A stretch of DNA of 41,858 bases, from positions 1 through 41,858 of the forward strand of contig JAFRMD010000053.1 in NCBI GenBank assembly GCA_017430835.1, read 5' to 3'. Position numbers and translations under genes: made by a program. The notes under the pieces were generated by a model. That model saw only the letters and a program-made list of their open reading frames with translations. It did no database searches and was not told the DNA's origin. The DNA comes from Methanosphaera sp. Lineage in GTDB: Archaea > Methanobacteriota > Methanobacteria > Methanobacteriales > Methanobacteriaceae. The first letter of the stretch is position 1. Each line of letters opens with the position of its first letter. Below, piece by piece: positions 35,832-41,858 of the stretch.

Positions 35832-36055
35832 TCATATTATTCTTTCATTCTCTTTTTAACTTTTTTTCTGTACTCTTTAATTTTTTAGTTGTAATTTTAG
35901 TTAAATTCTAAAAATAAGTGTAGTTAATTTTTTAACACATGAATTACTTTTTTAGAATATTTTTGTAAATAATACTTATTTTGAATAAAGTTAAAATCTT
36001 ATAATTACAAATATATTAGTAACTTATTTAATCCTTTATTAATTTGTGGTAAATT

Positions 36056-37759
36056 ATGCTAGTTACATTAAAATTTATAATAAGAAATCATTGGAAAAAG
36101 ATTAGTGTAATCCTATTTTTACAGATTATTTCCATATTCTCCCAATTTATGTCAGTTTATATTATGGGATTAATATTTAGTAAAGGTGTTAAAAATTCAA
36201 ATTTGTTATTTGTAGAATATTATGGAGTTATAATGTTAATATTCTTGCTTGTAACTATTTCCTGTCTTATATTGATAAATTACTTATCCATATCGGTAGC
36301 ATCGGATAGTGCAATTGAGATACGGAAAAGGTTGTATAACATTTATCATAAACTTCCATTAAATGAAATAATTAAATACAACAGTACTGATTTAATGGCT
36401 CGTAGTACCAGGGGAGTATACAATCTAAGAACATTCATATTCAGCTATCTAACTCAAGCTATTATTATTCCTTTAATAATTATTGGTTTATTCTTTGATT
36501 ATTATGAAATGAACTCCTTTTTTGGATTAGTTTTCACTGTGTTCTTTGTCATTATGGCAATTTTTTTAATAATCGTAACCTACTATGCATGCAATGAATA
36601 TTTTGATGTAAAAAAATCGTTGGGTGGAGTAAACTTTATATTTAGGCAGGGGGCATTGTTTTTCAATAACAGCAGACTCTTTAATAAACTTGATTATGAA
36701 AAAGAAGTATTTTCTGAAACTGCTGATATTGCTCATGAGAAGAATTTAAAGTTTTTATTACAAACGGGTTATATTCCTCCATTATTCGTGTTAGCAATAA
36801 ATATGTTTCTACTTTTAATATTATACTGTTCCAGTTTTATGATTCAGGATATTAACTTGGACATGATAGAATTGGTGATGAATTTCCAGTATTTGCTATT
36901 TCTTATTACTTCACTAAAGGCATTGCCTCAATTATTAAGCATGTTTTTTAAGGTCAATGCTGCAAACGAGAAAATAGAAGAAGTTTTTGCATTAGAAAAT
37001 TTGATTATGGATAAAGAAGAAGTTCAAACAGACACCACAAGGAATATAGTGGAATTTCATAATGTATCATTCGGTTATTCTGAAAAAGCAGTATTAAAAA
37101 ATCTAACCTTTGATGTTGAACGAAGTTCTACAGTGGCAATGGTAGGAAAAGTAGCCAGTGGAAAAACTACAATATTATCATTAATTAGTGGATTATATCA
37201 TTGTAATGAAGGTGAAATACTGCTTGACGGAATAAATATTAAAGATTTGCCCAAAGATTTTTTACGGGAAAAGATATCAATTGCAACACAGAAGAATTTC
37301 TTGATAAACGATACTGTTAATGCAAATATAAGCTTTGGTGATGAGTCTATTACTGAAGAAGTTATAAAAGAAGTTTCAAAAATTACGTTATTGGATGAAT
37401 GTGAGGATAATATTCATAAGAATTTAGGATATGAATTATATGAAAACGCTTCAAACATATCAGAAAGAACAAGACAACGAATAAACATTACTCGTTGTTT
37501 GGTTCAAAATGTTGAATTGTACTTATTTGATGACGTGTTATATTCATATCCAAATCAAAGTGAAGTATTCAAAAACATTAAAGAATACCTTAAATCCAAA
37601 ACCATAATCATAGCAACGGATAATGTTGAAATATTAAAAGAAGCAGACAACATAATACTATTGGAAAATAATACGGTTAGTCATATGGGAACACATGATG
37701 AATTATTGTCTGAATCAGAGTATTATAGAAAGTTATGTCAAATTCAGGGAGAGAATTAG
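36056..37759 (+). CDS. ABC exporter half-subunit with degenerate ATPase motifs (first)
   Basis: This is a 567-residue fused membrane plus ATPase protein: six hydrophobic helices (residues 1-300) and a C-terminal nucleotide-binding domain. Walker A is intact (GKVASGKT, from Gly364) and the Q-loop Gln is present (IATQKN). The signature is NISER (467-471) instead of LSGGQ. Walker B ends Asp492-Asp493 where Asp-Glu is normal. The H-loop position is Thr521 instead of His. The gene is followed after 2 bases by a second half-subunit, so a heterodimer is expected. Its job, perhaps export of a product of the upstream radical SAM enzyme, is inference. GTGGT lies just before the ATG. Confidence 0.9.
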   Translation: MLVTLKFIIRNHWKKISVILFLQIISIFSQFMSVYIMGLIFSKGVKNSNLLFVEYYGVIMLIFLLVTISCLILINYLSISVASDSAIEIRKRLYNIYHKLPLNEIIKYNSTDLMARSTRGVYNLRTFIFSYLTQAIIIPLIIIGLFFDYYEMNSFFGLVFTVFFVIMAIFLIIVTYYACNEYFDVKKSLGGVNFIFRQGALFFNNSRLFNKLDYEKEVFSETADIAHEKNLKFLLQTGYIPPLFVLAINMFLLLILYCSSFMIQDINLDMIELVMNFQYLLFLITSLKALPQLLSMFFKVNAANEKIEEVFALENLIMDKEEVQTDTTRNIVEFHNVSFGYSEKAVLKNLTFDVERSSTVAMVGKVASGKTTILSLISGLYHCNEGEILLDGINIKDLPKDFLREKISIATQKNFLINDTVNANISFGDESITEEVIKEVSKITLLDECEDNIHKNLGYELYENASNISERTRQRINITRCLVQNVELYLFDDVLYSYPNQSEVFKNIKEYLKSKTIIIATDNVEILKEADNIILLENNTVSHMGTHDELLSESEYYRKLCQIQGEN

Positions 37760-37761
37760 TT

Positions 37762-39408
37762 ATGGTAAAAAAAAGAGAGGAAAGATTTTCATACTTCTTA
37801 TATAATTTGTTTAAACCATATCTACCAAAGCTAATCTTAGTAATTGTTCTAATAATAGCATATTCTGTTGGAGTAGTGTACTTTCCAAAAATGTTTGGAA
37901 CTTTAATAAAGATGTTTGAAAATTTCACTCCAGGTAACTTTTCTCTTCCACCAACATTTTATAATCAAATTATAGAATTAGCAGTAATGTTAGTGATTGT
38001 TTATGTTATTAAAATGATTATAAGCTATTTGATTTTCCCGATAAGTGAAGACGTTACTCAAAACATAAGGGAAATGTTGCATAATAAGATAAGAACTATT
38101 GATATTGCATATTTAAGTTCAAATAATTCAGGAGATATCCTGGGAAGAATGAATCATGATACTCTAAATATACGTAATCTGATAGGAGAATATCTGTACT
38201 TTATAGTATCAAAGTCACTTTTAATGATTTTTTCATTAGTGATGATGTTTCTGACAAATGTTAAACTGGCAGCGATATACTTTGTAATATTAATCGTTTA
38301 TGTCTTCATATTATATTTCCTATGTATTAAAACAGTAAATCATTATAAAGAATCAGAAAAACAATTTGGACGAATGTTGGCATTAATAGGAGATACAATA
38401 CTAAACAAGACAATGTTGAACGTTTTTAATACACACAAGTATAACAAGGAAAGATTCAGTGAAGTAATCCTAGAAGAAAAGGAATCATATAAGAATTCCA
38501 CATTCATTTCCATGGCGGTAGTACCATTATCACAGCTAATTTCAAACCTTGGTTATATTCTAATATATCTGCAAGCAACCTACCTTTTAATAACAAAACA
38601 AATCAACATGGACGTATTATTAGTATTTATATTATATGGCCAAATATTCATCAGCCAGGTAAGGTACATTGGAAAGGCTTTACGAGTACTTGAAGTAGCA
38701 TATGCAAGTTTTACCAGAATATATGAAATCATGAAAATTCCCGATGTTGGAGAATATACTGAAAATATCAGAAAGATTGAAGGAGATATAGAATTTAGAA
38801 ATGTGAACTTTGCATATGAAAATGAAAAGACAGTACTAGATAATTGTAACTTTAAAATAGATAAAAATAAGATTAATCTAATCAAGGGTGGAGTATCAAG
38901 TGGAAAAACAACTATCATCCGTCTAATTACAAAATTCTATAGGGTAAATTCCGGTGAAATATTAATAGATGGAATAAATATAGATCAGATACCACAGGGA
39001 CAAATAGTTAGTGAATTTACACTAATAACAGAAGGAAATTATCTGTTTAAGGGTACAGTTGAAGAAAATATAGCATATGCTGCAGATGACATATCAAAGG
39101 ATAAATTGATTAAAGCCGCAAAAGAAGTGGGAAGCCATGAATTTATAATGAATATGCCAGATCAGTATGATACAGTAATATCCGAGGAAGAGGATAATAT
39201 AAGCCAGGGAGAACGACAATTAATCCTTCTTACCAGAGCATACCTGAAAGACTCTAATGTACTCATAATTGACAATCCAACACTTAATATTGATATTGTA
39301 ACAAGACAAAAAGTCAAAAAAGCTTTAAATAATTTGATGAAAGATAAAACAACAATAATATTTTCAGAAGATTTGGATATTGAATATGATAAGATAATTA
39401 GAATATAA
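37762..39408 (+). CDS. ABC exporter half-subunit with degenerate ATPase motifs (second)
   Basis: This is a 548-residue protein with six hydrophobic helices (residues 10-290) and a nucleotide-binding domain. Walker A is intact (GGVSSGKT, 376-383) and the signature ISQGERQ (480-486) is near-canonical. Other sites are changed: the Q-loop Gln is Glu424, Walker B has Asp504-Asn505 instead of Asp-Glu, and the H-loop His is Glu536. The chain ends a few residues after the H-loop (YDKIIRI), so the usual final 25-30 residues are missing. I use the ATG at 37762, preceded by AGGGAGAG; an upstream in-frame ATG at 37735 lies inside the first subunit gene. It pairs with the preceding gene. Confidence 0.9.
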   Translation: MVKKREERFSYFLYNLFKPYLPKLILVIVLIIAYSVGVVYFPKMFGTLIKMFENFTPGNFSLPPTFYNQIIELAVMLVIVYVIKMIISYLIFPISEDVTQNIREMLHNKIRTIDIAYLSSNNSGDILGRMNHDTLNIRNLIGEYLYFIVSKSLLMIFSLVMMFLTNVKLAAIYFVILIVYVFILYFLCIKTVNHYKESEKQFGRMLALIGDTILNKTMLNVFNTHKYNKERFSEVILEEKESYKNSTFISMAVVPLSQLISNLGYILIYLQATYLLITKQINMDVLLVFILYGQIFISQVRYIGKALRVLEVAYASFTRIYEIMKIPDVGEYTENIRKIEGDIEFRNVNFAYENEKTVLDNCNFKIDKNKINLIKGGVSSGKTTIIRLITKFYRVNSGEILIDGINIDQIPQGQIVSEFTLITEGNYLFKGTVEENIAYAADDISKDKLIKAAKEVGSHEFIMNMPDQYDTVISEEEDNISQGERQLILLTRAYLKDSNVLIIDNPTLNIDIVTRQKVKKALNNLMKDKTTIIFSEDLDIEYDKIIRI

Positions 39409-39614
39409 TTAATCTATACTTTTAAAACTTTTTTCTTACATTTTTTGAGTAATATTTAGTAATTAATGTAATAGTTCTTTTAAATTTTAAGAGTTCCTAT
39501 AATTCTATATATCATGAAGTAAATAAAATATATTATATAATGTTAGATAATGTAAGAATAAAAATAATTTTTTTAATATGAATTTTTTTAATCAAAAAAG
39601 GGGAGAGATAACAC

Positions 39615-41102
39615 ATGTTTGACAAAGTATTAATAGCCAACCGTGGAGAAATAGCAATACGTGTTATGCGGGCATGTAAAGAATTAGATGTAAATACAGT
39701 AGCAATTTATTCAGATACTGATGAAACAGCACTCTTTACAAAATATGCTGATGAATCAAAACCTTTAAACTCATCAATTCTTGCTCAATCATACTTGGAT
39801 GTTGAAAAAATAATTGACATTGCCCTAGATACAGGTGCAGATGCTATTCACCCAGGATATGGATTTTTATCAGAAAATCCTGTTTTAGGTGAAAGATGTG
39901 ATGAAAATGGTATAACATTAATTGGACCAAGAAAAAATGCAATACAGTCAATGGGGGATAAAATAACTTCCAAACAATTAATGGATAAAGTTGGCGTACC
40001 AACAGTACCTGGAGATAAAGAAGGTATCACCGATGTTGAAGTAGCAAAACAAAGAGCAAAAGAAATAGGATACCCAATAATAATCAAATCCTCAGCAGGT
40101 GGTGGAGGAATAGGTATGAGGGTAGTTTACGAAGAAGATGAACTAGCCCGTGCAATAGAAACAACCAAAAACCTAGCACAATCAACATTTGGTGACGGAA
40201 CAGTTTATATAGAAAAATATATTGAAAAACCAAGACACATAGAATTCCAGGTATTGGCAGACAATCATGGAAACACCATACACGTATGTGACCGTGAATG
40301 TTCAATCCAAAGAAGACATCAAAAATTAATAGAAGAAGCACCATCACCAATCATGACAGAAGAATTAAGAGAAAGAATGGGTGAATCAGCAATTAAGGCA
40401 GCAAAAAGTGTGGATTATAACAGTGCAGGAACAGTAGAATTCATGTATTCTAACGGGGAATATTATTTCCTAGAAATGAACACAAGAATTCAGGTAGAAC
40501 ATCCAATTACAGAAGCAATAACTGGTGTAGACTTAGTAAAAGAACAAATTAAAATAGCATCAGGAGAAAAATTAAGTTACGAACAAGATGACATTTCAGT
40601 AAATGGACATGCAATCGAATGTCGTATAAATGCTGAAGATCCATTAAATGATTTTGTGCCAAATCCTGGAAAAATCATAGGTTACCGTTCGCCGGGAGGA
40701 ATAGGTATACGTATGGATAGTGGAGTATACACAGGTTATACAATTCCATCAATCTATGATTCAATGATTGCAAAACTAATTGCACATGGAAACAATAGAA
40801 ATGAAGCAATTGCACGTATGAAAAGGGCGCTAAATGAATTCATTGTCGTAGGAGTGCCAACCACCATACCATTCCACAAAGCATTGATGATAAACAAGAA
40901 TTTCCAAGAAGCTAATTTACACACCAATTTCATTATAGAAAATAAAAGAGATTTGATAATGGAAATTGAAAAAGTAGTTAAAGAAGACGAAGAAAGAATT
41001 AGTGACTTAAATGCAACATTCTTACCAAGTAAAAAAGTTGCAGCAATTTCTGTTGGTGTAAATGATTATATGCAAAGAATTGTAGAAGATCAGAAAAGGT
41101 AA
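39615..41102 (+). CDS. pycA: Pyruvate carboxylase subunit A (biotin carboxylase)
   Basis: This is a 495-residue biotin carboxylase, the length of archaeal PycA. It carboxylates the biotin on PycB with bicarbonate and ATP; PycB then makes oxaloacetate from pyruvate. The order is an N-terminal biotin-carboxylase domain (ANRGEIAIRVMRACKEL), an ATP-grasp domain with the glycine-rich loop SSAGGGGIGMR (about residues 158-168), CSIQRRHQKLIEEAP, the metal and active-site stretch EMNTRIQVEHPITE, and the C-terminal RINAEDP domain. GGGGAG (39600-39605) lies 9 bases before the ATG. No pycB follows in this window. With the fumarate reductase genes it belongs to the reductive TCA branch. Confidence 0.94.
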   Translation: MFDKVLIANRGEIAIRVMRACKELDVNTVAIYSDTDETALFTKYADESKPLNSSILAQSYLDVEKIIDIALDTGADAIHPGYGFLSENPVLGERCDENGITLIGPRKNAIQSMGDKITSKQLMDKVGVPTVPGDKEGITDVEVAKQRAKEIGYPIIIKSSAGGGGIGMRVVYEEDELARAIETTKNLAQSTFGDGTVYIEKYIEKPRHIEFQVLADNHGNTIHVCDRECSIQRRHQKLIEEAPSPIMTEELRERMGESAIKAAKSVDYNSAGTVEFMYSNGEYYFLEMNTRIQVEHPITEAITGVDLVKEQIKIASGEKLSYEQDDISVNGHAIECRINAEDPLNDFVPNPGKIIGYRSPGGIGIRMDSGVYTGYTIPSIYDSMIAKLIAHGNNRNEAIARMKRALNEFIVVGVPTTIPFHKALMINKNFQEANLHTNFIIENKRDLIMEIEKVVKEDEERISDLNATFLPSKKVAAISVGVNDYMQRIVEDQKR

Positions 41103-41106
41103 TAAA

Positions 41107-41132
41107 ATCAATCCCTTTTTGATATTTTTTTT
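41107..41132 (+). terminator. Weak hairpin and T-tract after pycA
   Basis: ATCAA (41107-41111) and TTGAT (41119-41123) make a 5-bp stem, followed by eight T at 41125-41132. The stem is weak, but the T-tract alone can terminate archaeal transcription. Confidence 0.5.
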
Positions 41133-41264
41133 ATTGATATTTAACTTGACAAATTTCTTTTCCTAAAATATTTAGTCATACTTCATATTATAAAATAGCT
41201 TTTAAGAATTAAATAACTTCTTTAAAATTGTATGTAAATATGTAGTATTACATTTTTCAAATAA

Positions 41265-41858
41265 ATAACCATAACATTAAAAGATGAACAATCAAATACG
41301 ATACCAAACCAGAACATTATACTACAAGTAAACGAGGGGTTTATTCAAAGATTAAAAACAAACGAAAATGGAATATGTACTTATGTATTTAAAAGTGACA
41401 GTACTGGAACAAAAAACATTACAGTAACTTTCTATGGAAGTAACAAATACTCCTATAGTACAAATTCATTAAACATAATAGTTAAAGAGGATTTGGTTAT
41501 AAACACAACACCAACAACAAACAATACAACAAATCCAACTAATGGTTCTTCCAATCCAAATAAAAACAATACATCCTCATCAAACACCACAAACACGCCA
41601 ACAAAACTAAGCACAAAAATCACAGTAAACCCAGTAACAGCAACAATAGGAAAAACAGTTACAATCACAGCAACAATCAAAGACCAAAACAATAAACCAG
41701 TAAACACAGGTAGTGCTGTCTTTAAGGTAAATGGTGTAAAAATCGGTGAAAGCAAAGTAACAAGCGGAACAGCAAAAGTAACATATCTTGTACCAAACTC
41801 TTGGATAACCACAACACCAAAACTAGAAGTAACATACACAGGAAACAATAATTACAAA
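41265..41858 (+). pseudogene. Start-less fragment of an Asn/Thr-rich Ig-like adhesin (runs off the window)
   Basis: An open frame starts right after a TAA (41262-41264) and continues to the window end. It has no ATG, GTG or TTG near its beginning and no signal peptide. The product begins inside an Ig-like domain (ITITLKDEQSNTIP, then NITVTFYGSNKYSYS). It passes through a linker rich in Asn, Thr, Ser and Pro (about 41505-41600) and enters a second Ig-like/Big-type domain (ITVNPVTATIGKTVTITATI, KVNGVKIGESKV, LEVTYTGNNNY). This layout is typical of the large Asn/Thr-rich adhesin-like surface proteins of Methanosphaera and Methanobrevibacter. The missing 5' end suggests a recombination remnant. 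A start much further upstream is excluded by the TAA, unless there was a frameshift. Confidence 0.65.

Noticed and set aside
35832..36055. RiPP precursor peptide between the radical SAM and ABC genes
   Set aside because: The 224 bases are T-rich, and I saw no short open frame with a ribosome-binding site and a protein-like composition.
41453..41848. Minus-strand open frame of 131 codons, Val/Phe-rich
   Set aside because: It is the reverse of the Thr/Val-rich adhesin reading frame on the plus strand. Its low-complexity composition and lack of a ribosome-binding site mark it as a shadow.
1..41858. tRNA or rRNA genes
   Set aside because: No cloverleaf with a conserved T-loop (GGTTCRA-type) and no rRNA-like GC-rich stretch was noticed. 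A covariance search could not be run here.

Overview
The window is strongly AT-rich archaeal DNA. The gene content points to a host-associated member of the Methanobacteriaceae. It includes an archaeal-type GltX, an LL-diaminopimelate aminotransferase, a separate biotin carboxylase subunit PycA, a MurT/GatD pair of the kind found in pseudomurein-walled methanogens, an ADP-forming acetyl-CoA synthetase, the MJ0158-type PLP protein, and an Asn/Thr-rich Ig-like adhesin fragment. Methanosphaera is my best guess and Methanobrevibacter the main alternative. This rests on protein family recognition, not on a database search.

Layout. 1-5257: tail of an unknown gene, a gltX-dapL operon (minus strand), the remains of a toxin-antitoxin pair resembling TumE/TumA (3390-4010), and a CapA-like membrane-anchored protein. 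5301-9362 (minus): a four-gene operon encoding a five-helix membrane anchor, a fumarate reductase flavoprotein, its iron-sulfur subunit and a membrane metallophosphoesterase. 9454-11312: a MATE exporter and a MarR regulator in one operon, preceded by two helically phased palindromes that look like the MarR operator. 11399-23445: core genes, namely a membrane protein, Tex, ADP-forming acetyl-CoA synthetase, MurT, GatD, a MOP-family flippase, a small acidic protein, the MJ0158-like PLP protein and BirA.

24013-32552 is the most unusual part. Five neighbouring paralogues are built from 25-28 residue HEAT/LRV-like helical repeats. All five start with nearly the same 'MGxxDxxxKPKY' segment, and they carry different extra modules: a zinc ribbon, an unknown C-terminal domain, and a BspA-like leucine-rich insert. 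The cluster is followed by a 475-base gap with two identical tandem palindromes, a broken GNAT-type toxin gene, and a small antitoxin-like ORF on the opposite strand.

34106-39408 holds a TetR regulator, a radical SAM enzyme with extra C-terminal cysteines, and two ABC exporter half-subunits. A TetR-type operator core (ACCGGT) lies just after a good archaeal TATA box. Both ABC subunits have lost the catalytic Walker B glutamate and the H-loop histidine, which is unusual. The window ends with pycA and a start-less fragment of an Ig-like adhesin.

How it fits together: PycA (pyruvate to oxaloacetate), BirA (which biotinylates the partner PycB, not in this window) and the fumarate reductase belong to the reductive incomplete TCA branch used by methanogens. 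MurT, GatD and perhaps the flippase belong to cell-wall synthesis. The HEAT/LRV cluster and the radical SAM/ABC cluster are accessory, and their functions are not known to me.
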